A DNA stretch of 64,000 nt from an uncultured Pseudomonadota bacterium (GCA_903928965.1 CAIYSZ010000087.1:1-64000), one strand, 5' to 3'; positions 1-8,945 are shown, counted from the stretch's first letter. The notes: generated from the letters alone by a model not told the origin. Numbers and translations are program-made.

Positions 1-100
1 GGGGTGAGTAGGTGTAATCATTATAGTTGTTAGCGCTACTTCCTTGAATTAAGTTAGTAGTCTATTTCGGTAGCTATTCAAGCAAAAGTAGAAATAACAC

Positions 101-376
101 TTAGGCCACATTTACGCTCTTCAGCACATAATTGACGATCGCGGCCGAAATACGAAATTCCGAGTTATACAAGACTGTAGAAGCGACGTGAGCCGATTGT
201 ATTAAACCTTGCCTTTTGGCTATCCCAATAATTGCGACCGTGCCAATGACACGCAAACCTTTTTCATTTGCCACCGCTCGACCGGCTCGTTCGTCCATGA
301 TTAAAAGCACTTGATCGGGGTCACTTAAACCTATGTTTATACAGTCTGTTTCTCCTGCATACAGGTCTAACTCCAA
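101..376 (-). pseudogene. C-terminal fragment of DUF3368/PIN-like (VapC-type) toxin
   Basis: ORF translation contains 'ELDLYAGETDCINIGL...LLIMDERAGRAVANEKGLRVIGTVAIIGIAKRQGLI...FRISAAIVNYVL', typical of the C-terminal half of DUF3368 proteins; the usual N-terminal PIN portion is not visible upstream. Confidence 0.65.
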
Positions 377-580
377 CTTTGGTTTTTTAAAATGCGGCCA
401 AACTGTTAACCAAGTTCACTCATTATGCATAATCCTGATATCAGTCGTTACTTAATAGTTTGCTTTAGAGCCTCTAAAGCTTTGCCAGTAGTGGGGCGGG
501 TTGTGTTGGGTTAAGCAGGCTTTTTTATCACAAGCTTGTCAACCCGGTTTGATTCAGCCTTTTTGTTTAAACTGTTTGCC

Positions 581-865
581 ATGACTAAACGGCAACTTTA
601 TCTGGCGGCGTATGATATTTCTTGCAATCGGCGGTTGCGCAAGGCGCTGCGCGTGTTGCGCGGTTATGCCTCGGGCGGGCAAAAGTCGGTGTTTGAGTGT
701 TTTTTGACCGATGCCGAGAAAACACAATTACTGGAACAAATGGCCCAAATCATAGACCCGGAGGAAGATCGTTTTATTGTGCTGCGTTTGACATCCGTTA
801 AACATATTAGGGTGTTGGGTAAGGCTGTTCCGCCGCAGGATGGTTCGTTTTATTACGTGGGGTAA
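581..865 (+). CDS. cas2: CRISPR-associated endoribonuclease Cas2 (copy A)
   Basis: MTKRQLYLAAYDISCNRRLRKALRVLRGYASGGQKSVFECFLTD... : Cas2 YDI and GGQKSVFEC motifs; start placed at the internal ATG at 581. Confidence 0.92.
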   Translation: MTKRQLYLAAYDISCNRRLRKALRVLRGYASGGQKSVFECFLTDAEKTQLLEQMAQIIDPEEDRFIVLRLTSVKHIRVLGKAVPPQDGSFYYVG

Positions 866-1825
866 TTGATGGGCAGTTTGTATTTGGATAGAAAAAATTT
901 AGGCATTAAGTTAGACGGTCAGGCGCTGGCGCTGTATGAGTCTGGCGAGCGTAAGGGTTCCGTGCCGTTGCATTTGATTGAAAGGGTGGTGTTGCGCGGT
1001 AATGTGCAACTTGAAAGCAGGGTGTTGGGGGCGTTGAGCGAGCGGAATATCGGTCTGCTGGTTTTGTCCGGGCGTAATACCGAGGCGACGGCGATGTTGG
1101 CCGGCCGGGCGCATGGTGAAAGCGCTAGGCGGATGGGTCAATATTGCGTCAGCCTAGACGATGATTTGCGCACGCCTTTGGCGCGCTGGCTAGTGTTGGT
1201 GAAGGTGCGTTCGCAGCTTGGCTTGTTAAGGCGGGCGTTGGCGGGACGGCCTGATTTACGGCTGCCATTGACTGGGGCTATTCAGTCCTTGTCCGGTGTT
1301 TTGGAGCAGTTGCGGGAGGATAAGCTTGTGATTAGCCTTGAAAGTCTGCGCGGTTATGAGGGCGCCGCCGCCGCGGCTTATTTTGGCGGGTTTACTAAGT
1401 TATTTTCACCGGCGTTGAATTTTAACGGTCGCCGCAAACGCCCGCCGCCGGACCCGGTGAATGCTTGTCTGTCGCTGGGTTATACCTTGTTGCATTATGA
1501 TGCGGTAAGGGCGTGCCATATTGTCGGGCTGGACAGCATGTTGGGTTTTTATCATGATCTTAGTTTTGGTCGAGAATCCTTGGCTTGCGATTTGATGGAG
1601 CCCTTACGGCCTGTGTTGGACGGCTGGGTGTGGCATTTGTTTCGGGAGCGTGAGTTGCGCCCGGAGCATTTTAGTGACGATAACGGACGCTGTTTGCTGA
1701 ATAAAACCGGCAGGCAGCGGTTTTACGCATTTTATGAGTCGCACGCGCCTTCCGCGCGCCGGTTGCTGCGGCGTTATGGGCATGCCTTGAGCCAGCGGTA
1801 TCAGTTGGTTTACGAGGCTCGTTAA
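866..1825 (+). CDS. cas1: CRISPR-associated endonuclease Cas1 (copy A, active-site motifs present)
   Basis: 'RGYEGAAAAAYFGGF', 'HIVGLDSMLGFYHDLSFGRESLACDLMEPLRP' match the Cas1 catalytic E / H / D-E regions; ATG directly follows the cas2 stop. Confidence 0.95.
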   Translation: MMGSLYLDRKNLGIKLDGQALALYESGERKGSVPLHLIERVVLRGNVQLESRVLGALSERNIGLLVLSGRNTEATAMLAGRAHGESARRMGQYCVSLDDDLRTPLARWLVLVKVRSQLGLLRRALAGRPDLRLPLTGAIQSLSGVLEQLREDKLVISLESLRGYEGAAAAAYFGGFTKLFSPALNFNGRRKRPPPDPVNACLSLGYTLLHYDAVRACHIVGLDSMLGFYHDLSFGRESLACDLMEPLRPVLDGWVWHLFRERELRPEHFSDDNGRCLLNKTGRQRFYAFYESHAPSARRLLRRYGHALSQRYQLVYEAR

Positions 1826-2568
1826 TGCGTCCGTTGTATATTGATGGTTCAATCGGTTGCCGGGTGGTGTGGGATGAACCGGCTCTGCGGGTTTCGGTCG
1901 CGGATAAGGCTGATCAGTTGTTTCCGGTGTCCAGGGTTTCCAGGGTAGTTTGCAAGGGGGTGGTGGAGTGGTCCATGTCTGCGCTTTTGGCGTGCGCCGA
2001 TGCAGGTATTTCGGTTTTGTTTTTAGAGAAAAACGGCGAACTCCGCGCCAGGTGGTTGGGCAAGGCCGGTGAGCGGCAATTTTTGACGCAACGTTTTGCT
2101 GATTTGCTGGCCCGTTCAGACGGTCCTGCTTTGTATGAGAATTGGACGCTGTCGATGGAAAAGCTAGCAGCGCGTAGTTTCGCGCGGCGTATCGGTTTGC
2201 CTGATTGGCGTGAAATTCCGGTGGCGTCGTTGCGCCGGCAAGTCTTTGTCAGTTTGCAGAGTGAGGGGCGGCAGCGGGCGAATATGTTGGAAAACATTTT
2301 GCACGCAGAATTGCTGGTTTGGTTGCCCGAAGCGGGTTTTGCCGGCGATGATGAGGGCTTGGCGGCTAGCGGCCCAGATTTGGCTGTATTTTTGAGTCGG
2401 TTGTTGCTGTGGGATTTTTATCCGGCTTTGTTGGATGACCAATTTAACGCCGATATGACGCCCATGCAGGCCATGGGGCAAGTGTTTCATCAGCAGGCTG
2501 ACCGCTGTTATTTGCTGTTCCGAGGAACTATCAATAAATTGCAGCAGTTTTTGCTATCGGTAAGCTGA
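1825..2568 (+). CDS. Second, shorter Cas1-like protein (Cas1'), apparently lacking canonical catalytic motifs
   Basis: Overall Cas1-like layout ('LYIDGSIGCRVVWDEPALRVSV...LFPVSRVSRVVCKGVVEWSMSALLACADAGISVLFLEKNGELRARW...MEKLAARSFARRIGL...') but no 'EG..A' or 'GfxH....DL.E' motif; start overlaps the cas1 stop (TAATG). Confidence 0.75.
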   Translation: MRPLYIDGSIGCRVVWDEPALRVSVADKADQLFPVSRVSRVVCKGVVEWSMSALLACADAGISVLFLEKNGELRARWLGKAGERQFLTQRFADLLARSDGPALYENWTLSMEKLAARSFARRIGLPDWREIPVASLRRQVFVSLQSEGRQRANMLENILHAELLVWLPEAGFAGDDEGLAASGPDLAVFLSRLLLWDFYPALLDDQFNADMTPMQAMGQVFHQQADRCYLLFRGTINKLQQFLLSVS

Positions 2569-2882
2569 TGGCGGACAACAAACCGGGATTATATTTGATC
2601 GCCTATGATATCGCCCATCCGCGGCGTTTGGGCAAGGTGCATCGCATTTTAAAGAAACAAGGCTTGCCGGTGCAGTATTCGGTTTTTACCGTGGTCATGA
2701 AACGGCCGCGCTTGCTGCGTTTGCTGGAGAGCATTGAACGGCAGATTGAAACAGCCGAGGACGATGTGCGTTGTTATAGCTTGCCGGTTAAGACTGACAT
2801 GGCGGTTTTGGGGAGGCAGTATTTTCCGGATGATGTGATGTTGTTTACCGGCGGGGTGAACAGGATTTTGGGGGGGCGTTGA
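2568..2882 (+). CDS. cas2: CRISPR-associated endoribonuclease Cas2 (copy B)
   Basis: 'LYLIAYDIAHPRRLGKVHRILKKQGLPVQYSVFTVVMKRPRLLRLLESIERQIETAEDDVRCYSLP' is a Cas2 fold signature; start overlaps the upstream stop (TGATG). Confidence 0.9.
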   Translation: MADNKPGLYLIAYDIAHPRRLGKVHRILKKQGLPVQYSVFTVVMKRPRLLRLLESIERQIETAEDDVRCYSLPVKTDMAVLGRQYFPDDVMLFTGGVNRILGGR

Positions 2883-2968
2883 TACCCGAAAATTTGATTA
2901 AAGCGGGAACTATGATACTATTTTGGCGGCATAAGCCTGATTTGCCCAACAAGTAAACCGGAGAATTT

Positions 2969-3091
2969 ATGACAGACGCACAACACATGTTAGAATATCT
3001 TGTTTTTTTAATTGGTTTTTGGAATATTGGCAAGTGGTGTTACCGTAAGTGGAAATACTTTTTCGGCAAGGAAGGTTTTGATAGCGATTAG
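2969..3091 (+). CDS. Putative 40-aa small protein
   Basis: MTDAQHMLEYLVFLIGFWNIGKWCYRKWKYFFGKEGFDSD*, preceded by a GGAG-type RBS (accggagaatttATG). Not in the supplied ORF track because it is short. Confidence 0.35.
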   Translation: MTDAQHMLEYLVFLIGFWNIGKWCYRKWKYFFGKEGFDSD

Positions 3092-3549
3092 CGGTTGGCG
3101 ATGCGCTCGTATTGCTCTATTTATCAAGTGGTTATGTAATATAATTTTAGTGCGTCGCCGCGCCTCTGGCGAGCGCTTTATATTAACCCATAATTTATAA
3201 GGCTACAATAATCTATCCTGCTAGGCTTTTAAAATAAGCACACTCACTGTGTCATTTTCGAGAGTTATGCAATGATTTTGTCACATTTCCTCATTTTAGC
3301 TTCTATTTGTCTTGCGGCATTTTTAAGCGGCGTTTATAAACAGCATTTTTTAATATAAAAGCCCTGTTTTTTAGTTGTCAGGTTTAATAACTACCAGCGG
3401 GTTTGTGCGGAGGGTTGATAGCGCCACACTGGTTTTTTCTGTTTCTCGTAACCAGCGCCGCAAGGTCTCAGCCGTACAGCCAATTTTAGCGGGACTAGAT
3501 TGAATCGCAGCCTATTGCAAAGGATATTCGCCCTAATAAAAGGAAGCGT

Positions 3550-3574
3550 AACTAGCGTGAGCGTCACGCTAGTT
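3550..3574. repeat. Perfect inverted repeat / hairpin AACTAGCGTGA-GCG-TCACGCTAGTT
   Basis: 11-bp perfect stem with 3-nt loop read directly from sequence. Confidence 0.85.
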
Positions 3575-3602
3575 TACGTTATCTAGTTTACGAAATTGAT
3601 TT

Positions 3603-3630
3603 ACGCCGGCGTAATGCCGGCGTTTTCTTT
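3603..3630 (+). terminator. Rho-independent terminator-like hairpin
   Basis: ACGCCGGC-GTAAT-GCCGGCGT followed by TTTCTTTT. Confidence 0.7.
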
Positions 3631-3826
3631 TGCTGTTCTGGTAACAGGGATTGTTTGCTGGTTGTTCCGGTTTCAGCAAGCGGTGGTCGTTACCATTAAA
3701 TTTTGGTTGGCGGATTTTTCTGCATTCGATTTTTGGTACACTTGTTGGTAATGCGGATAACTTTGCGTCTTCACTACATCATCTTCGGGTGCTTTTCTAA
3801 CGGTTGACCAAAAAATCAGATGAGAC

Positions 3827-3999
3827 ATGGATCCAATTCTTACTAAAATTCTCGATCAGCTTAACACCAGCCTTTTTGTGCTGCTGTTAGTGTTGGTAGC
3901 AATTGGTTTTTTGCTTTGGAAAGTCAGCGCCTTCATGGCAAGCGGTATCGGACAGCATTGGGGTAACTCCTATCTGGCTAGGCTTGGTTACCCCTAATG
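3827..3999 (+). CDS. Putative small single-TM protein (about 56 aa)
   Basis: MDPILTKILDQLNTSLFVLLLVLVAIGFLLWKVSAFMASGIGQHWGNSYLARLGYP*: N-terminal amphipathic start plus one strong TM segment. End coordinate approximate by a few bases. Confidence 0.35.
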
Positions 4000-4120
4000 T
4001 TACCCCTAGTTGATAGTGAATTTCAATGGTTTTCGTTGTGCTTTATTGCACAACAAATTTGCTTCAAGGCTTGAAATTTAAGGATTTTTGTACTTGGTTA
4101 GCCTTCGTTGAAAGCTAAAA

Positions 4121-4208
4121 TGGCGGAGAGAAAGGGATTCGAACCCTTGATACGTTGCCGTATACACACTTTCCAGGCGTGCGCCTTCGACCGCTCGGCC
4201 ATCTCTCC
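4121..4208 (-). tRNA. tRNA-Ser (anticodon GGA), CCA end encoded
   Basis: Reverse complement GGAGAGATGGCCGAGCGGTCGAAGGCGCACGCCTGGAAAGTGTGTATACGGCAACGTATCAAGGGTTCGAATCCCTTTCTCTCCGCCA: long variable arm, T-loop GGTTCGAATCC, 7-bp acceptor stem. Confidence 0.96.
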
Positions 4209-4291
4209 GTAATTGACCACGGCGCTTGATTTGCGCCGTAATGGAATTGACCATTATACGGTATTCACAGGTATAAGGCAATCGCTGTTTG

Positions 4292-6205
4292 TTAGTCCGG
4301 CGTCACCGGCTTTAGCAGGTCCCGCGGGTTCAGGGTGTCGCGTTGCAGGCGTTGCTGGTAGATGACGGTATAGAGCAATACCGAGGTGACGTAGTTGCGG
4401 GTTTCCTTGAACGGGATGTTTTCCAGCCAGATGTCTGCCGGTTGCGGGCCGGTTTCGGCGCGCCAGCGTTTGACGCGCGCCGGGCCGGCGTTGTAGGCGG
4501 CGGCGGCCAGCGCGGGGTGGCGGTTGAATTGCTGGTACAGCGTGCGGTAATAGTATGCGCCGTAGCGAATGTTCAGCAGCGGGTCGAATAGGCTGTCGCC
4601 GCCGCGCCAGGCTTCCTTGCGTTCGGCGGCGATTTGCTGGGCGGTTTGCGGCATCAGTTGCATGAGGCCGCGGGCGCCGGCCGGGGATTCGGCCAGTTCG
4701 TCAAACGCGCTTTCCTGCCGAATTAGCCCAAAAATCAGCGCCGGGTCGATAGCGCCGCTAGCGGCGGCTTCGGTGACCGGGTCTTGGTAGAGTATCGGAA
4801 AGCGCAGGTTGACGTCGTCCCATTCGTTGGCGCGGGCTAGGGTGAGTATGGCCAGCGACGGGCAGTGTAATTGATCGGCCAGTTTGGCGGCCACGGTGAG
4901 TTCTTGCTGTTTTAGCGGATTGACCGCAAACCACCATTGCAGCCTGGCTTCCGCCGGCCGGCCTATGGCCAGCAACTCTGCCGCTACCTTGAATTCCTGC
5001 ATTTCGGCCAGCCGGGCCAGGTCGGCGTCGGCTATTTGCAGCGGGCGGTGGTTGAGGGGCAGGGTTTGGTTTAGCAGTGCGCCGGCTAATAGGCCGTAGT
5101 AGCCGCGGTTGCGGGCTAGGGTTTGAAATTGCGGCGCGGCGGCTTCCGCGCCGTTGAGGGCGGCGTCGGTTTTGGCGCGCCAGTAACGCCATTTATCTTG
5201 TTGTTGTTGTTCCGCTGTCAAGGCGGCCAGCGCGGCGTCGGTTTGCTTCCAGTCGGTTTGCAAGAGTGCGGCGCGCACCCGCCATTCGCGGCTGGTTTCG
5301 TCGGGGTTGCTGAGTTGGCTTAGGCGCTGCACGGCGCGGCTGTCGTGTTTAAACGCCAGCTGTAAGGCCAATTGCTTTTCCATGTCGGCAATTTCGCCGG
5401 GGCCGAGACTAAAATTGGATTTTTCTTGTTCCCATTCGGCCAGCGCGGCGTTGATGTCGGTTTGCAGCCAGCGTTTCAGCGCGTGTTGAAACAAAGCAGC
5501 GGCTTGGGGGTATTCTTGTTTCCAGGGGGCCGCTTCTTTAAGCGTTTCCGGTTGTTGGTGCAGTTTCAGCCACAGGGCGGCTTCGCTTTGCCGCGCTTCC
5601 GGCAACAGCGGCGTCAGGGTTTTCGCCAGTTGCGGGTTGTTGATTTGCAAGGCGGTTTGAAAGCGTTTCCAGACCCATTCCGGAGAAAAGCCGGAGCTTT
5701 GCTGCAATAGCGTGAGCAGCGGGTCGCATTCCGGCGGCAGGGTTTTGCCCGATAGCCAGAATTGCAGGGCGTTTTGCAGCGCGGTTTCGATGAGTCCGGC
5801 GCGGTATTGCGCCAAGGCGGCGTAGCATTGCAGGTCTTGATCGCGGCTGGAGCGGTAGTAGCGTAAGAAATCCAGCCATTGCTCGCGCTTGGCTAGATCA
5901 GCCAGCCATTTTTGCCTGAGCAATTGACTGTAACGGCTGTTGGGGTAGTCTTGTAAAAAGGTTTGCACTCCCGCCGTGTCATCCAGGTGTTTTTTTAGCC
6001 ACTGGTATTGCAGATACGGGTAGAGCGGGTAATCCTTAAGCCCGGCCGCGGCTTGGGCGAATTCGGCGTCGCGGTTTTGTTCCGCGTATTGTTCGGCCAA
6101 TAAAAAGTTTTGCCGCGCGGCGAGCAAGGCCGGGTCAGGCGCGGCCGCCCTGGTTACGCAGGCAAATAAAATGCCGGGGATTAGTAGCGCAAGCTTTAGG
6201 CGCAT
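4292..6205 (-). CDS. slt: Soluble lytic murein transglycosylase
   Basis: Signal peptide, superhelical U/L domain and C-terminal 'ALIFGLIRQESAFDELAESPAGARGLMQLMPQTAQQIA...YGAYYYRTLYQQFN...AAYNAGPARVKRW' SLT motif. Confidence 0.93.
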   Translation of the reverse strand: MRLKLALLIPGILFACVTRAAAPDPALLAARQNFLLAEQYAEQNRDAEFAQAAAGLKDYPLYPYLQYQWLKKHLDDTAGVQTFLQDYPNSRYSQLLRQKWLADLAKREQWLDFLRYYRSSRDQDLQCYAALAQYRAGLIETALQNALQFWLSGKTLPPECDPLLTLLQQSSGFSPEWVWKRFQTALQINNPQLAKTLTPLLPEARQSEAALWLKLHQQPETLKEAAPWKQEYPQAAALFQHALKRWLQTDINAALAEWEQEKSNFSLGPGEIADMEKQLALQLAFKHDSRAVQRLSQLSNPDETSREWRVRAALLQTDWKQTDAALAALTAEQQQQDKWRYWRAKTDAALNGAEAAAPQFQTLARNRGYYGLLAGALLNQTLPLNHRPLQIADADLARLAEMQEFKVAAELLAIGRPAEARLQWWFAVNPLKQQELTVAAKLADQLHCPSLAILTLARANEWDDVNLRFPILYQDPVTEAAASGAIDPALIFGLIRQESAFDELAESPAGARGLMQLMPQTAQQIAAERKEAWRGGDSLFDPLLNIRYGAYYYRTLYQQFNRHPALAAAAYNAGPARVKRWRAETGPQPADIWLENIPFKETRNYVTSVLLYTVIYQQRLQRDTLNPRDLLKPVTPD

Positions 6206-6285
6206 GTCGTTCCTCTGGAATTAAAATCCGACGTCGGCCTCATTGTGCCGAGCAATACCATTATAATGCGCTTAGTTGAAATATA

Positions 6286-8115
6286 ATGCGCTTTCGTTCA
6301 GTCAGAGTGCGATTTAATCCTTTGAAACCATACTCTCCCGTCCAGCCGTATTTTACCTGGTCTTATGTTTTTTCCATCGCCTTGCGGCATAAGGGGCGCT
6401 TGGTTTCCGGTCATGTGATGGCGGTGTTGGCCACCATGCTCAGCGTGCCGGCGCCGTTGTTGATGCCGCTGCTGGTGGATGAGGTTTTGCTGCATCATCC
6501 CGGCCGCACGCTGGAGGCCTTGAATTTGGTTTTGCCGGAGGCAGGGCGGCAGCCGGAAGTCTATATCGGCATTATTTTGGCGGTCAGCATGTTGCTGCGT
6601 TTGCTGGCGTTGGGCTTGAACGTGGCGCAAACCCGGCAGTTCTCGATCATCTCCAAGGATGTGATTTTTCACGTGCGGCAGCGTTTAATCGAGCATTTGC
6701 AACATATTTCAATGGCGGAATACGAGAGCCTGGGCAACGGGGTGGTGACCGCGCATTTGGTCACCGATATGGATACCCTGGACAATTTCATCGGTTCCAC
6801 GATCAATAAATTATTGGTGGCTTGCCTCAGCATTTTCGGCACGGCGGTAATTTTGGTGTGGATGAATTGGCGTTTGGGCCTATTTATTATTTTGCTGAAT
6901 CCGTTGGTGATTTATTTAAGCAAATTGATAGGCTCCCGCATCAAGAACTTGAAAGCCAAGGAAAATCTGGCTTACGCCGAGTTTCAGCAAACCTTGAGCG
7001 AAACCCTGGAGGCTATTCATCAAATCCGCGCCAGCAACCGGGAGAAGCATTATTGCGAGCGATTGGCCGGCAGCGCGCGCCAAGTGCAAACCCATTCCGC
7101 CGCTTACGCCTGGAAGAGCGACGCCGCCGCGCGCTTGAGTTTTTTGACCTTTCTCAGCGGCATAGACATGTTTCGCGGCTGCTCGATGCTGATGGTGTTG
7201 TATTCCGATTTAAGCATAGGGCAAATGCTGGCGGTGTTCGGCTATTTATGGTTCATGATGACGCCGGTGCAGGAAATTTTGAACATCCAGCAGGCTTATT
7301 ACGCGGCCAAGGCCGCCCTGACGCGGGTTAACCAATTGTTGACCCTGAAGCGGGAGCCGCATTACCCGCATCGCTACAATCCGTTCTTGCATAATAAAAC
7401 CGTGGATGTGACGGTGGAGAATTTGCATTTTGCTTACAAGGACGAGCCGGTGTTGAACGGCATTAATCTAAAAATCAGCGCCGGGGAGAAGATCGCCTTG
7501 GTCGGGGCCAGCGGCGGCGGCAAGTCCACTTTGGCTCAGGTGTTGATCGGTTTGTACACGCCGCAGAGCGGCGCGGTGTATTTCGACGGCGCGCCGATTC
7601 AGCAAATCGGCTTGGACGTGGTGCGCGAGCATGTGGCCACGGTGTTGCAGCATCCGGCGATTTTAAACGACAGCATCCGCGCCAATCTGACCTTGGGGCG
7701 GGAGATTCCGGATCGGCAATTATGGTATGCGCTGGAACTGGCGCAATTGGCTCCCGCGGTGCATGAACTGGAGCGGGGCTTGGACACCTTGGTCGGCCGC
7801 AACGGCATGCGCTTGTCCGGCGGCCAACGGCAGCGCTTGGCCATCGCGCGCATGATCGTCAGCAATCCATCGGTGATAATTTTGGACGAAGCCACCTCGG
7901 CCCTGGACAGCGAAACCGAGTTTCGCTTGCATCAGGCCTTGCACCAGTTTTTAGACGGCAAGACCACCATCATCATTGCTCACCGGCTTAGCGCGGTAAA
8001 GCAAGCGGACCATGTCTACGTGTTTGAGCAAGGCAAGATTTGCGAGCACGGCCAGCATGCAACCTTACTGCAACAAAACGGTCTATACGCTAAATTATAC
8101 GGGGATTACCAGTAG
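6286..8115 (+). CDS. ABC transporter, fused permease/ATPase (MsbA-like)
   Basis: TM domain plus Walker A 'GASGGGKST', signature 'LSGGQRQRLAIARM', Walker B 'VIILDEATSALD'. Confidence 0.92.
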   Translation: MRFRSVRVRFNPLKPYSPVQPYFTWSYVFSIALRHKGRLVSGHVMAVLATMLSVPAPLLMPLLVDEVLLHHPGRTLEALNLVLPEAGRQPEVYIGIILAVSMLLRLLALGLNVAQTRQFSIISKDVIFHVRQRLIEHLQHISMAEYESLGNGVVTAHLVTDMDTLDNFIGSTINKLLVACLSIFGTAVILVWMNWRLGLFIILLNPLVIYLSKLIGSRIKNLKAKENLAYAEFQQTLSETLEAIHQIRASNREKHYCERLAGSARQVQTHSAAYAWKSDAAARLSFLTFLSGIDMFRGCSMLMVLYSDLSIGQMLAVFGYLWFMMTPVQEILNIQQAYYAAKAALTRVNQLLTLKREPHYPHRYNPFLHNKTVDVTVENLHFAYKDEPVLNGINLKISAGEKIALVGASGGGKSTLAQVLIGLYTPQSGAVYFDGAPIQQIGLDVVREHVATVLQHPAILNDSIRANLTLGREIPDRQLWYALELAQLAPAVHELERGLDTLVGRNGMRLSGGQRQRLAIARMIVSNPSVIILDEATSALDSETEFRLHQALHQFLDGKTTIIIAHRLSAVKQADHVYVFEQGKICEHGQHATLLQQNGLYAKLYGDYQ

Positions 8116-8945
8116 TGGCGGAACGATACGATTTGCATTGTCATTCCACCGCGTCCGACGGCTCTTTGCCGCCGGCGGCGGTGGTTGAGCGCGCCAGCCG
8201 GCAGGGCGTTACGGTGTTGGCATTGACCGACCATGATTCGGTGGCGGGGCTGGAGGAGGCGTCCCGCGCGGCAAGCGCGTGCGGGATGCGCTTGATCAAC
8301 GGCATTGAATTGTCGGCCATGTATATGAACGAGTGCGTGCACGTGGTGGGTTTAAACATTGACCCGGAGCATGCGCCCTTGCGGCGCGGTTTGGACGAGC
8401 AGCAGCGTTTGCGCGCGGAACGGGCGAAAACCATTTCCGACAAGCTGGAAAAAAGAAAAATTTTCGGCGCTTATCAAGCTGTGATGCAAGCATCCGCCGG
8501 CGGTGAAATCACCCGCTCGCATTTCGCCGATTTTTTGGTGGCCGGGCATTACGTCTCTACTCAGCAAGAAGCTTTTGACCGTTATTTGAGCAAGGGTAAA
8601 CCGGGTTACGCGCCGACCTGCTGGGCCGGATTGTCCGAGGCGACCGCTTGGATAGTCGGTTCCGGCGGGGTAGCGGTATTGGCGCATCCCTTGCGTTACC
8701 GCTTGAGCCTGAAATGGCTGCATGGCATGCTGGACGCCTTCAAGCTGGCTGGCGGCCAAGGCGTGGAGGTGGTCACCGGCCGCGCCAGCGACGAAGAAAT
8801 CCGCGTTAGCGCGCAGTTGGCGCAAAAACACGGTCTCTACGCCTCGCTGGGTTCGGATTTTCACACCCCGGAACAACCCTGGCAGGAATTGGGGCGTCTG
8901 GCGGAGTTGCCGCCGGGCTTGCCGCCGGTTTGGCGTTTATTTTAG
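8115..8945 (+). CDS. PHP-domain phosphoesterase (TrpH/RnmV-like)
   Basis: 'YDLHCHSTASDGSLPPAAVVERASRQGVTVLALTDHDSVAGLEEA' and 'GSDFHTPEQPW' PHP motifs. Confidence 0.92.
   Translation: MAERYDLHCHSTASDGSLPPAAVVERASRQGVTVLALTDHDSVAGLEEASRAASACGMRLINGIELSAMYMNECVHVVGLNIDPEHAPLRRGLDEQQRLRAERAKTISDKLEKRKIFGAYQAVMQASAGGEITRSHFADFLVAGHYVSTQQEAFDRYLSKGKPGYAPTCWAGLSEATAWIVGSGGVAVLAHPLRYRLSLKWLHGMLDAFKLAGGQGVEVVTGRASDEEIRVSAQLAQKHGLYASLGSDFHTPEQPWQELGRLAELPPGLPPVWRLF

Noticed and set aside
380-580. Possible CRISPR leader or array next to cas2
   Set aside because: No repeated 25-40-bp units; only a 12-bp palindrome ATTATGCATAAT at 422-433.
2883-4120. CRISPR array downstream of cas2B
   Set aside because: Hairpins are present but no regularly spaced direct repeats with unique spacers.
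4343-5710. Several plus-strand ORFs (4343-4591, 4569-4790, 5123-5323, 5372-5710)
   Set aside because: Antisense to slt, GC-skew-driven open frames with low-complexity translations.
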